Below the pieces are notes generated by a model. The model worked only from the letters and a program-made list of their open reading frames with translations. It was not told where the DNA came from and made no database searches. A DNA stretch of 6,167 bases. Origin: Sinorhizobium sp. (GTDB taxonomy: Bacteria; Pseudomonadota; Alphaproteobacteria; Rhizobiales; Rhizobiaceae). The position numbers and the translations under genes are program-made. Positions within the stretch are counted from its first letter, which is position 1. The number at the start of each line of letters is the position of its first letter. The stretch spans positions 1-6,167 of the forward strand of contig JAPSJG010000247.1 in assembly GCA_031178305.1 (NCBI GenBank), given 5' to 3'. Below are positions 1-5,968 of the stretch, piece by piece.

Positions 1-134
1 ATTCTCAGCGGCGGGAAGACCTCCGCTGCCGGGCGCGGCGGCGTCATGCGCAGAAGCCACCAGATGACCGGCAGCGCCAGGAGCGCCGCCAGCATGGCCG
101 GGTTGGCGAAGGCGAAGGAGAGGGCTCCGATCAT
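1..134 (-). CDS. BatA-like / DUF4159-type membrane protein, N-terminal fragment
   Basis: Only the first 44 codons are present; the gene runs off the left edge. The visible protein begins MIGALSFAFANPAMLAALLA and continues with a hydrophobic stretch ending LPVIWWLLRM, then TPPRPAAEVFPPLR. This is the typical start of the aerotolerance-regulator N-terminal (BatA) domain: an FANP motif, one membrane helix of about 18-20 residues (about residues 11-29), then a PP-rich segment leading to FPPLR. In rhizobia, proteins with this start that follow a DUF58 gene are usually large (roughly 900 residues) inner-membrane proteins with a C-terminal DUF4159 domain; that part is inferred because it lies outside the window. 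The ATG overlaps the TGA of the upstream DUF58 gene in an ATGA junction, and a run of Gs about 5 nt before the ATG can act as ribosome binding site. It probably belongs to the MoxR-DUF58 operon as a membrane partner. Confidence 0.85.
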   Translation of the reverse strand, partial: MIGALSFAFANPAMLAALLALPVIWWLLRMTPPRPAAEVFPPLR

Positions 135-1051
135 AAGAGCCCCCCATGGGTTGCCCGACCGGGCATGCCCGAGAGATACATGTGCACGGCGACTAAGGCC
201 TCCGAGGCCGCTCGGTCGGTTCTGTGGGGCGTGAAGGTCCAGCCGAGATGGCGCAGGCTCTCGCCGAGGCTGTCACGGCGCGCGCGATAGGCGCGCTGGT
301 AATCCTCCCGCAGGATTTCGGCACGGCCGGCAGTCAGCTTCTCACTGGTTTCCGGATCGGTGAACTCGGTGCGACCGGCATAGGGGAAAATTTCCTCGGC
401 GGGGTCTGCGATTTCCACGACGTGTCCGCGCAGGCCGCGGCGGGCGAGCGGACCGAGCCGCCCCATGACCTTGTCGGCCGGATCGAGAAAATCGCCGATC
501 AGCACGAGGTCGCTGGAACTGCGGATCATTCCGGTATCGGGAAGACCTTCGGCGAGTGGGCTGAGCATGATTGCCGTTGCCAGCCGTTCGGCGGCATTGC
601 GCGCCGAGACGGGCTCCATGACGCCGGGGCAACCGATCCGCTCGCCGGAGCGGGCGAGGATTTCGGCGAGCGCCAGCATCAGCACGAGCGCGCGGCTTTC
701 CTTCGAAACCGCACCGAGTGTCGACTTATACATCATCGAGGGCGAGAGATCCGCCCAAAGCCAGATCGTATGCGCCGCTTCCCATTCGCGGTCGCGCACA
801 TAGGTGTGGTCGTCGCGGGCGGAGCGACGCCAGTCGATGCGCGACATGCTTTCGCCCTGGCTATAGGGGCGGAACTGCCAGAAATTTTCGCCGATGCCGC
901 GTTTGCGCCGACCGTGCCAGCCGGAAATCACGGTATTGGCGATCCGCCGCGCCTCGACAAGGCAGTCGGGAACGAGCATAGCGCGCTGCTGCGCGCGCGA
1001 CAGAACTTCGCCGGAGGGCGTACGCGCGACTATCTGCCCGATCGAGGCCAT
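131..1051 (-). CDS. DUF58 domain-containing protein (MoxR-associated, VWA-like)
   Basis: 306 residues, the usual length for stand-alone bacterial DUF58 proteins. The diagnostic DUF58 signature lies at about residues 50-90: a basic KRGIGENFWQFRPY segment, then GESMSRIDWRRSARDD and YVRDREWE. It is followed by a hydrophobic strand ending in DLSPSM (residues 101-106), which resembles the DxSxS first element of a von Willebrand A metal-ion-dependent adhesion site. A second VWA-like strand, LVLIGDFLDP, is at 182-191. No signal peptide or membrane helix is evident, so it is probably cytoplasmic or membrane-associated. DUF58 proteins are typically encoded next to MoxR ATPases and are thought to act with them as a chaperone-like pair for protein maturation; the substrate here is unknown. 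The ATG is 3 bp after the moxR stop, with AAAGGA in the end of moxR as ribosome binding site. The stop overlaps the next start by 4 bp. Function beyond the family is inferred. Confidence 0.93.
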   Translation of the reverse strand: MASIGQIVARTPSGEVLSRAQQRAMLVPDCLVEARRIANTVISGWHGRRKRGIGENFWQFRPYSQGESMSRIDWRRSARDDHTYVRDREWEAAHTIWLWADLSPSMMYKSTLGAVSKESRALVLMLALAEILARSGERIGCPGVMEPVSARNAAERLATAIMLSPLAEGLPDTGMIRSSSDLVLIGDFLDPADKVMGRLGPLARRGLRGHVVEIADPAEEIFPYAGRTEFTDPETSEKLTAGRAEILREDYQRAYRARRDSLGESLRHLGWTFTPHRTDRAASEALVAVHMYLSGMPGRATHGGLL

Positions 1052-1054
1052 GCG

Positions 1055-2068
1055 CTATCCTTTGGCTCGTTTCACCAGGTCGGCGATGACATCGCGCACC
1101 GTCATGCCCTCGGCGCGGGCGGCGAAGGTCAACGCCATGCGATGCTGCAGCACCGGTTCGGCAAGCGCGAGGATGTCGTCGATCGAGGGGGCCAGCCGGC
1201 CGTCGTACAACGCGCGGGCGCGGGCGCAGAGCATCAGCGCCTGGCCGGCGCGCGGTCCCGGCCCCCACGCGACATTCTTGTCCGTCGACGCATTGCCATG
1301 GCCCGGACGAGCGGAGCGGACGAGCGAGAGGATGGCGTCGACCACCTTCTCGCCCACCGGCATCTGGCGGATGAGGCTCTGGATCTGCTGCAGGCGCTCG
1401 GCATTGATGACGGGGCGGGCTTCCGGCTCCATTACGCCTGTGGTCTCCAAAAGGATCCGCCGTTCGGCGGAAAGCTCCGGGTAACCGACATCGACCTGCA
1501 TCAGGAAGCGATCGAGCTGGGCCTCGGGAAGCGGATAGGTGCCTTCCTGCTCGAGCGGATTCTGCGTCGCGAGCACGTGGAAGGGCTGCGGCAGGTCCTT
1601 GCGGGCGCCGGCGATGGTGATGTGATATTCCTGCATGGCCTGCAACAGCGCCGATTGGGTCCGCGGCGACGCACGGTTGATCTCGTCGGCCATCAAAAGC
1701 TGGGTGAAGATCGGACCGGGGATGAAACGGAACGAGCGATGACCGGCCGGATCCTGATCCATCACTTCCGAACCGAGAATGTCCGAGGGCATCAGGTCCG
1801 GCGTGAATTGAATGCGGCTGTTGTCAAGCCCGAGAACGGTGCCGAGCGTGGCGACCAGCTTGGTCTTGGCGAGCCCGGGCACGCCGACGAGCAGCGCATG
1901 GCCGCCGGAAAGCACCGCGAGCAGGGTCTGCTCCACCACGCTTTCCTGGCCGAAAATCACTTTTCCGACTTCGGTGCGGATGAGGGCGATTTCACCGAGC
2001 GCCGCTTCCGCGGCGGCGACGATGGCCTTCTCGTCGGTTAGCTCGGCCGCACCTTTCATTACACTCAT
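1055..2068 (-). CDS. MoxR family AAA+ ATPase
   Basis: 337 residues from the chosen start. All the AAA+ landmarks are visible: Walker A GVPGLAKT (about 62-69), Walker B LMADEINRA (about 125-133), sensor 1 ATQNP (about 167-171), the EGTYPLPEAQLDRFLM block typical of MoxR (about 175-190), and sensor 2 GPGPRA (about 269-274). The family hydrolyses ATP and acts as a chaperone with VWA or DUF58 partners in maturing enzymes or in stress tolerance. The start is the ATG at 2068 (MSVMKGAAEL), because GGGAG sits 7 nt upstream (2080-2076). An in-frame ATG at 2116 would add 16 polar, low-complexity residues and has a weaker AGGGAA site, so 1055-2116 is the alternative. It is the first gene of the run moxR-DUF58-BatA-like, with a candidate promoter at 2163-2136. 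No key residue is missing. The family assignment is firm; the client protein is unknown. Confidence 0.95.
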   Translation of the reverse strand: MSVMKGAAELTDEKAIVAAAEAALGEIALIRTEVGKVIFGQESVVEQTLLAVLSGGHALLVGVPGLAKTKLVATLGTVLGLDNSRIQFTPDLMPSDILGSEVMDQDPAGHRSFRFIPGPIFTQLLMADEINRASPRTQSALLQAMQEYHITIAGARKDLPQPFHVLATQNPLEQEGTYPLPEAQLDRFLMQVDVGYPELSAERRILLETTGVMEPEARPVINAERLQQIQSLIRQMPVGEKVVDAILSLVRSARPGHGNASTDKNVAWGPGPRAGQALMLCARARALYDGRLAPSIDDILALAEPVLQHRMALTFAARAEGMTVRDVIADLVKRAKG

Positions 2069-2135
2069 CCCATTTCTCCCGCCCGTGCTTCGAACCGAAT
2101 CGTCGTTGCTCGACATCCAGTTCCCTGTTTTTCCA

Positions 2136-2163
2136 ATTTAGACTGTGGCAGGCGGCTGACAAG
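2136..2163 (-). promoter_or_regulatory. Candidate sigma70-type promoter for the moxR operon
   Basis: Reading the minus strand, CTTGTC (2163-2158) and CTAAAT (2141-2136) are separated by 16 bp. Each matches 5 of 6 bases of the rhizobial housekeeping consensus CTTGAC-N17-CTATAT. Transcription would start near 2129, giving a leader of about 61 nt to the preferred moxR ATG at 2068, or about 13 nt to the alternative ATG at 2116. This is pattern matching only. Confidence 0.45.
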
Positions 2164-2326
2164 CCGCCGCCGACGCACTATCTCGTGAGCCGTGAGCACG
2201 CCGCATTGTAATGGCACAGGCGGAATGCGGACGAGATGCTTTGGAGCAAGGCGATCGGGCATTCCGCGCGTTTCAACGGACGCGCTGAGCTTCAGGCTCA
2301 AAATCGGGACCAAACGGGACGGAACG

Positions 2327-2947
2327 ATGGCAGAAGCCGAGATTCAGTGGACGGGCGATGCGGCGGGACTTGCCGCGCTGATCGCCCGCGCCGCCGGGCA
2401 GACGGGCGAAGCAAAGGGGCTGCCCCCAGTCGACCGCTGGAATCCGCCGTTTTGCGGCGACATCGACATGGAGATCCGTAGCGACGGCACCTGGTTCTAT
2501 ATGGGCACGCCCATCGGGCGCCAGCCGCTCGTGCGGCTGTTCTCGACGGTGCTGCGCAAGGACGACGACGGCAAGACCTATCTAATCACCCCCGTGGAAA
2601 AGGTCGGAATCCGTGTCGCCGATGCCCCCTTCGTCGCCGTCGAGATGAACGTGACCAAGAGGGACGGCGAGAATGTGCTGACCTTCCGCACGAATGTCGG
2701 CGACGTGGTCGAGGCGGGACCTGAGCACCCGCTGCGCTTCGTCATCCATGGCGAAAACCGCGAGCTGAAGCCCTACCTGCATGTGCGGGGCCGCCTGGAA
2801 GCGCTCGTTTCCCGTCCGGTCATGTACGATATCGTCGAGCTTGGCGAAGCGATCCCGGTCCATGGGACCGAGATGTTCTGCGTCCGCTCGGCCGGGTCCG
2901 TCTTCCCGATCATGCCGGCGGCAGAACTGGAAGCGCTCTCCCGATGA
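2327..2947 (+). CDS. DUF1285 domain-containing protein
   Basis: 206 residues, close to the usual length of about 180-210 for DUF1285 (PF06938). After a short alanine-rich N-terminus (1-30), the conserved family core is clear: GLPPVDRWNPPFCGDIDMEI (31-50), then DGTWFYMGTPIGRQPLVRLF (53-72), TYLITPVEKVGIRV (84-97) and APFVAVEM (100-107). Crystal structures of family members show a fold with repeated motifs and suggest a ligand-binding or signalling role, but no biochemical activity is established that I know of. No signal peptide or membrane segment is seen, so it is probably cytoplasmic. The ATG at 2327 is chosen because GGGA (2316-2319) lies 7 nt upstream and the family-like sequence begins here; the frame is open back to an ATG at 2192, but that extension is unlike the family. 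It is the first gene of a plus-strand operon, and its TGA overlaps the Nudix ATG (ATGA, 2944-2947). Confidence 0.92.
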   Translation: MAEAEIQWTGDAAGLAALIARAAGQTGEAKGLPPVDRWNPPFCGDIDMEIRSDGTWFYMGTPIGRQPLVRLFSTVLRKDDDGKTYLITPVEKVGIRVADAPFVAVEMNVTKRDGENVLTFRTNVGDVVEAGPEHPLRFVIHGENRELKPYLHVRGRLEALVSRPVMYDIVELGEAIPVHGTEMFCVRSAGSVFPIMPAAELEALSR

Positions 2948-3576
2948 CTCATCCGCTCTTTTCCGCCGACGAGTTCCGCCGTCGCGCGCGGGCGCAGACG
3001 GGCGGGCCGATCGAGACCGCCTGGCGCGACCATGGCGATTTCCTGCTCAATCCCGGCATCGTGCCCTATCTCGAGACCCTGCATCTAAAGGATGCGGCGG
3101 TGCTCGTCCCGGTCGTCGACGACGGCAACGATGCGAGCGTGATCTTCACGCAGCGCACCTCGACGTTGCGCAAGCACTCCGGCCAGGTGGCCTTCCCGGG
3201 CGGCGCCGTCGATCCCGAGGACCCCTCCATCGAATTGGCGGCGGTACGCGAGGCCGAAGAGGAGATCGGGCTCGATCCGGGCTTCGTCGAGCCCGTCGGC
3301 CGCCTGCCGCACTACATGGCGCTCTCCGGCTTCCGAATCACGCCGGTCCTCGCGGTGGTGCAGCCGGGCTTCGAGCTCGTGCCCAATCCGGTGGAAGTCG
3401 AAAGCGTGTTCCAGGTGCCGCTCTCGTTCCTGATGGATCCGAAGAACCACGGGCGCGGGAGCCGCCATTGGGAGGGCGCCGAGCGACACTTCTACCGAAT
3501 GCCTTATGGCGAGCGGAACATTTGGGGCATTACGGCGGGAATCGTCCGCATGCTCTATGAAAGGCTTTATGCATGA
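2944..3576 (+). CDS. Nudix hydrolase, CoA diphosphatase type (NudL/Pcd1-like)
   Basis: 210 residues. The Nudix box has GG at 86-87 and VREAEEEIGL at 101-110, with the catalytic RExxEE (residues 102-107) intact. Spacing from GG to RE is 14 residues, as in E. coli NudL-type proteins. Immediately before it is the coenzyme A signature: IFTQR (67-71), R76, G80 and FPGG (84-87). The only deviation is T72 where S or A is usual. Members split CoA and its derivatives into 4'-phosphopantetheine-type products and 3',5'-ADP, with Mg or Mn, probably in the cytoplasm. The C-terminus (IWGITAGIVRMLYERL, 193-208) is also typical. It overlaps the preceding and following genes by 4 bp each (ATGA), and its own ribosome binding site is weak, so it is likely translationally coupled to the DUF1285 gene. 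The CoA substrate is inferred from the signature. Confidence 0.93.
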   Translation: MTHPLFSADEFRRRARAQTGGPIETAWRDHGDFLLNPGIVPYLETLHLKDAAVLVPVVDDGNDASVIFTQRTSTLRKHSGQVAFPGGAVDPEDPSIELAAVREAEEEIGLDPGFVEPVGRLPHYMALSGFRITPVLAVVQPGFELVPNPVEVESVFQVPLSFLMDPKNHGRGSRHWEGAERHFYRMPYGERNIWGITAGIVRMLYERLYA

Positions 3577-4832
3577 CATCGATTGCCGCCGAGCCCTGGT
3601 TCCAGGCTCCCGCGCTGCGCCGCGTCTTCGAGCTCCTGAACGTCGAAGGCGGCGAGGCGCGGGTCGTCGGGGGCGCCGTTCGAAACAGCCTCCTAGGCCT
3701 GGCGGCCGGCGATGTCGATCTCGCGACCACATGGCGTCCCGAGGAAGTAGCCGAGCGTGCGAAGGCTGCCGGCATCAAGGTCGTGCCGACGGGGATCGAT
3801 CACGGCACCGTCACGCTCGTCATCGACGGCACGCCTTTCGAGGTGACCACGTTGCGTCGCGACGTGGCGACCCACGGCCGGCGTGCCGAAGTAGCGTTCG
3901 GCACCGGCTGGAAGGAGGATGCGGAGCGGCGCGACTTCACGATCAACGCCCTCTACGCCAACAGCGAAGGCGAAATCTTCGACTTTGTCGGTGGCCTCGC
4001 CGACCTCGAGAGCCGGACGTTGCGTTTCATCGGCAATGCCGCCGAGCGCGTTGCCGAGGACTACCTGCGTATCCTGCGCTTCTTCCGCTTCTTCGCGCTT
4101 TACGGCAGCGGCCGGCCGGATGCGGAGGGCCTCAGGGCATGCGCCCAGGCGCGCGCGAAGCTCTCCACGCTGTCGGCTGAGCGCGTCTGGGGCGAGATGA
4201 AGAAGCTGCTATCGGCCGAGGATCCCGGGCGCGCGCTTCTCTGGATGCGCCAGGCCGGCGTCCTCGGCGAGGTGCTGCCCGAGACCGAGAAGTGGGGCAT
4301 CGATGCCATTCCGGGTTTGATTGCCGCGGAGAAGATCTTTTCCTGGGCCCCGGATCCGCTCTTGCGGCTCGCTGCCATCGTCCCACCCGACAGCGAACGG
4401 CTCAGGGGTTTGGCAGAGCGCCTGCGCCTTTCAAAGGCGGAAGCTGCCTATCTCGTCCGCTTCGCTGAGGCTCCCGCCATCGCGCCGACGCTGCCGGACG
4501 CGGCACTCGATCGAGAGCTCTACCGCCGCGGCAAGGAGGGCATCATCGCTCGCCTCAAGCTTTCACTTGCTTCCGCTCGCCGCAAGTCCGAGACGGATCC
4601 GGCCTTCCTCGCCGAGACCGCGTCTTTTCGGCGGCTGCTGGCGCGAGCGGAAAAATGGCAAAGGCCCGTTTTTCCCCTGAACGGGGCCGACGTGCTGAAG
4701 GCGGGCGTGGCTCCAGGCCCGCAGGTCGGCGAATTGCTTTCGCAGCTTGAGAATTTTTGGGTCGAGCGCAATTTCAGCGTTGACCGGGCGACTCTTGTCG
4801 CCCGGCTCGAAACCCTCGTACGCGCTGGCTGA
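3573..4832 (+). CDS. cca: CCA-adding tRNA nucleotidyltransferase (class II)
   Basis: 419 residues, normal for alphaproteobacterial class II enzymes of the poly(A) polymerase/CCA family. It adds or repairs the 3'-CCA end of tRNA from CTP and ATP. The head domain shows GGAVRNSLLG (33-42), the catalytic metal-binding pair D47/D49 in DVDLATTW, TGIDHGTVTL (73-82), and RRDFTINALY (119-128). The neck follows with GGLADLESRTLRFIG (140-154) and the nucleotide-recognition helix ERVAEDYLRILRFFRF (158-173), in which D163 and R166 match the residues that choose the incoming base in class II enzymes. The remaining 240 residues form the less conserved helical tRNA-binding body. The GGxxR motif ends in N rather than the D common elsewhere. 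I recall this variant in related rhizobia, so it is probably not a defect. AAAGG 8 nt before the ATG is a good ribosome binding site, and the ATG overlaps the Nudix stop. No HD domain is evident. Poly(A) polymerase is the only serious alternative. Confidence 0.93.
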   Translation: MTSIAAEPWFQAPALRRVFELLNVEGGEARVVGGAVRNSLLGLAAGDVDLATTWRPEEVAERAKAAGIKVVPTGIDHGTVTLVIDGTPFEVTTLRRDVATHGRRAEVAFGTGWKEDAERRDFTINALYANSEGEIFDFVGGLADLESRTLRFIGNAAERVAEDYLRILRFFRFFALYGSGRPDAEGLRACAQARAKLSTLSAERVWGEMKKLLSAEDPGRALLWMRQAGVLGEVLPETEKWGIDAIPGLIAAEKIFSWAPDPLLRLAAIVPPDSERLRGLAERLRLSKAEAAYLVRFAEAPAIAPTLPDAALDRELYRRGKEGIIARLKLSLASARRKSETDPAFLAETASFRRLLARAEKWQRPVFPLNGADVLKAGVAPGPQVGELLSQLENFWVERNFSVDRATLVARLETLVRAG

Positions 4833-4849
4833 AGCGCATCGCCCCGCCG

Positions 4850-5035
4850 TCACGCCGCCTGTGGTTCGTCCACGATGCGCGCCTTGATGTTGTCGATCAT
4901 GTTTTCGCGGACGATCGTCTCGCCATGGGTCTCGCGCATATGCTCGACGACCCGGCGCACTATTTCCGCGTCATTGTCGGCGCGGGTATGCCATTCGCAA
5001 CCCGGGACGAGCGTACCGCATTCGAACAAGCGCAT
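4850..5035 (-). CDS. DUF1059 small putative metal-binding protein
   Basis: 61 residues, a full-length member of the DUF1059 family (COG5466, predicted small metal-binding protein). The protein starts MRLFECGTLVPGCEWHTRAD. It shows the family pattern C6-G7, G12-C13, H16, an acidic-helical middle, then H32 and H37-G38 in VVEHMRETHGE. These two Cys and three His could bind a metal, though no role is established. Start choice is firm: the minus strand has GGAAGGAGGA (5050-5041) only 5 nt before the ATG at 5035, an almost ideal Shine-Dalgarno. The frame is open further upstream to an ATG at 5191, but that part is not family-like and has no such site. It is cytoplasmic by lack of any signal or membrane segment. 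It faces cca tail to tail with 17 bp between stops, and is probably a single-gene transcript. I saw no good promoter upstream. Confidence 0.88.
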   Translation of the reverse strand: MRLFECGTLVPGCEWHTRADNDAEIVRRVVEHMRETHGETIVRENMIDNIKARIVDEPQAA

Positions 5036-5279
5036 GGTGTTCCTCCTTCCTTTGGGTTGTGATGCTCCGGATCGACTGGCGTCAGAAGCATCGGCCTCAT
5101 TCAAGTATTTGGAGCGGGATGCGAGCGGAAGAGCCGTTCCCGCCTTGGTTCGCTTTGCAGATGGGCAGCGCCGCGCTCGGCTGCAACCCAAGCGAGGAGA
5201 AGCCTACATCAACCGCGGGGTTCGGCCAAATTCTTAGGGCTGGATCGCTGCTGCGTCTCGGAGTCGGATCAGCAAAGCA

Positions 5280-5303
5280 CCCTCTGCCCGGCGGGGCAGA
5301 GGG
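5280..5303. repeat. Perfect GC-rich inverted repeat (10-bp stem, 4-nt loop)
   Basis: CCCTCTGCCC (5280-5289) pairs perfectly with GGGCAGAGGG (5294-5303) around the loop GGCG. No T-tract follows on the plus strand, and only the broken TGCTTTGC follows on the minus strand, so it is not a classic intrinsic terminator. It lies about 120 bp before apt. Its sequence resembles the CCCTCTGCC-type hairpin elements common between genes in rhizobia; that likeness is from memory and untested. Confidence 0.7.
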
Positions 5304-5315
5304 GGTATTAACACC
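5304..5315. repeat. 12-bp near-palindrome GGTATTAACACC
   Basis: GGTATTAACACC is symmetric around TTAA at all but one base-pair position (A4 against C9). It abuts the hairpin at 5280-5303 and lies about 110 bp upstream of the apt start. It could be an operator half of a regulatory site or part of the same intergenic repeat element; the sequence alone does not decide. Confidence 0.4.
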
Positions 5316-5425
5316 CGCTCGCCCACCCCACAGCCGATCACAAGGTCAAAGAAATACTGTAAACATGCGCTTTGTTGATGCTATGGCTTTGCGGTTCTCA
5401 ATACTCGCAAAGGCATTCTCCAAAC

Positions 5426-5968
5426 ATGACTGCTGTTCAATCGGAACTTATTTCCTCGATCCGGAGCATTCCGGACTACCCGAGGCCGGGCATCGTCTTC
5501 CGCGACATTACCACTTTGCTTGGCAATCCGAGGACCTTCCGTAGGGCGATCGACGAACTCGTCCACCCCTATGCCGGCACCAAGGTCGACAAGATCGCCG
5601 GAATCGAGGCCCGCGGCTTCATCCTGGGCGGCGCGATCGCACATCAGCTTTCCGCCGGCTTCGTGCCGATCCGCAAAAAGGGCAAGCTGCCGCACGAGAC
5701 CGTCAGGATCGCCTATAGCCTCGAATACGGCGTCGACGAGATGGAGATGCACCGGGATGCGATCGTGCCGGGCGAGAAGGTGATCCTTGTCGATGACCTG
5801 ATTGCCACCGGCGGGACCGCCGAAGGCGCAGCCAAACTCTTGCAGCAGATGGGCGCGGAGATCGTCGCCGCCTGCTTCATTATCGATCTGCCGGAACTCG
5901 GCGGCCGCAGGAAGCTCGAGGCGCTGGGTGTCGATGTTCGCACGCTGATCTCGTTCGAGGGGCACTAG
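5426..5968 (+). CDS. apt: Adenine phosphoribosyltransferase
   Basis: 180 residues, the standard bacterial length. It makes AMP and pyrophosphate from adenine and PRPP in the cytoplasm (purine salvage). The order of family motifs is complete: DYPRPGIVFRDITTLL (17-32) at the N-terminal hood, the GIEARGFILGGAIA block (59-72), the flexible catalytic loop RKKGKLPHET...YSLEYG (83-102) that closes over the active site, and the PRPP-binding loop VILVDDLIATGGTAE (119-133) with the acidic pair D123-D124. The ATG at 5426 (MTAVQSELIS) is chosen because it gives the family N-terminus. The frame stays open back to 5372, but that extension is not family-like. The ribosome binding site is weak: AAAGG at 5409-5413 leaves 12 nt. 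It stands alone on the plus strand, divergent from the DUF1059 gene and convergent with ychF, so it probably has its own promoter in 5316-5425. No odd residues are seen. Confidence 0.97.
   Translation: MTAVQSELISSIRSIPDYPRPGIVFRDITTLLGNPRTFRRAIDELVHPYAGTKVDKIAGIEARGFILGGAIAHQLSAGFVPIRKKGKLPHETVRIAYSLEYGVDEMEMHRDAIVPGEKVILVDDLIATGGTAEGAAKLLQQMGAEIVAACFIIDLPELGGRRKLEALGVDVRTLISFEGH

Larger units (their letters stand above)
5036..5425. other. Non-coding region between the DUF1059 gene and apt
   Basis: This 390-bp divergent spacer must hold the promoters of both the DUF1059 gene (minus) and apt (plus). Frames open across it give arginine-, proline- and glycine-rich peptides without family resemblance or ribosome binding sites, so I call no gene. 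The clearest structures are the hairpin at 5280-5303 and the near-palindrome at 5304-5315. I found no promoter matching the rhizobial consensus well on either strand. The last 80 bases before apt are AT-richer than the rest, which fits a promoter location. Confidence 0.6.

Noticed and set aside
224..2041. A 605-codon open frame on the plus strand running antisense to DUF58 and moxR
   Set aside because: It is a high-GC codon-position shadow. The peptide is rich in H, R, G and D without family motifs, and the opposite strand encodes two clear conserved proteins over the same bases.
2184..2197. Direct repeat GTGAGC CGTGAGC in the moxR/DUF1285 spacer
   Set aside because: Two 6-base copies are too short to support a claim of a regulatory repeat.
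2286..2300. Small dyad TGAGC-TTCAG-GCTCA before the DUF1285 gene
   Set aside because: A 5-bp stem is expected by chance in GC-rich DNA, and nothing around it suggests attenuation or an operator.
2192..2326. N-terminal 45-codon extension of the DUF1285 protein
   Set aside because: The extension is Arg/Gly/Ser-rich and unlike the family, whereas the ATG at 2327 has a well-placed GGGA.
5036..5191. N-terminal 52-codon extension of the DUF1059 protein
   Set aside because: It includes the strong Shine-Dalgarno as codons and has no family similarity; the 61-aa form is the normal family length.
5372..5403. A possible apt promoter (TTGATG at 5375 with TCAATA at 5398)
   Set aside because: The -10 element matches the consensus at only about 2 of 6 bases, so I did not list it.
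5059..5544. A 161-codon plus-strand frame crossing the spacer and entering apt in another frame
   Set aside because: It has no ribosome binding site and no recognisable domain, it reads through the hairpin, and its end overlaps apt out of frame.
5381..5965. A 194-codon minus-strand frame antisense to apt
   Set aside because: It mirrors the apt coding frame almost exactly and has no family features; apt motifs are complete on the plus strand.
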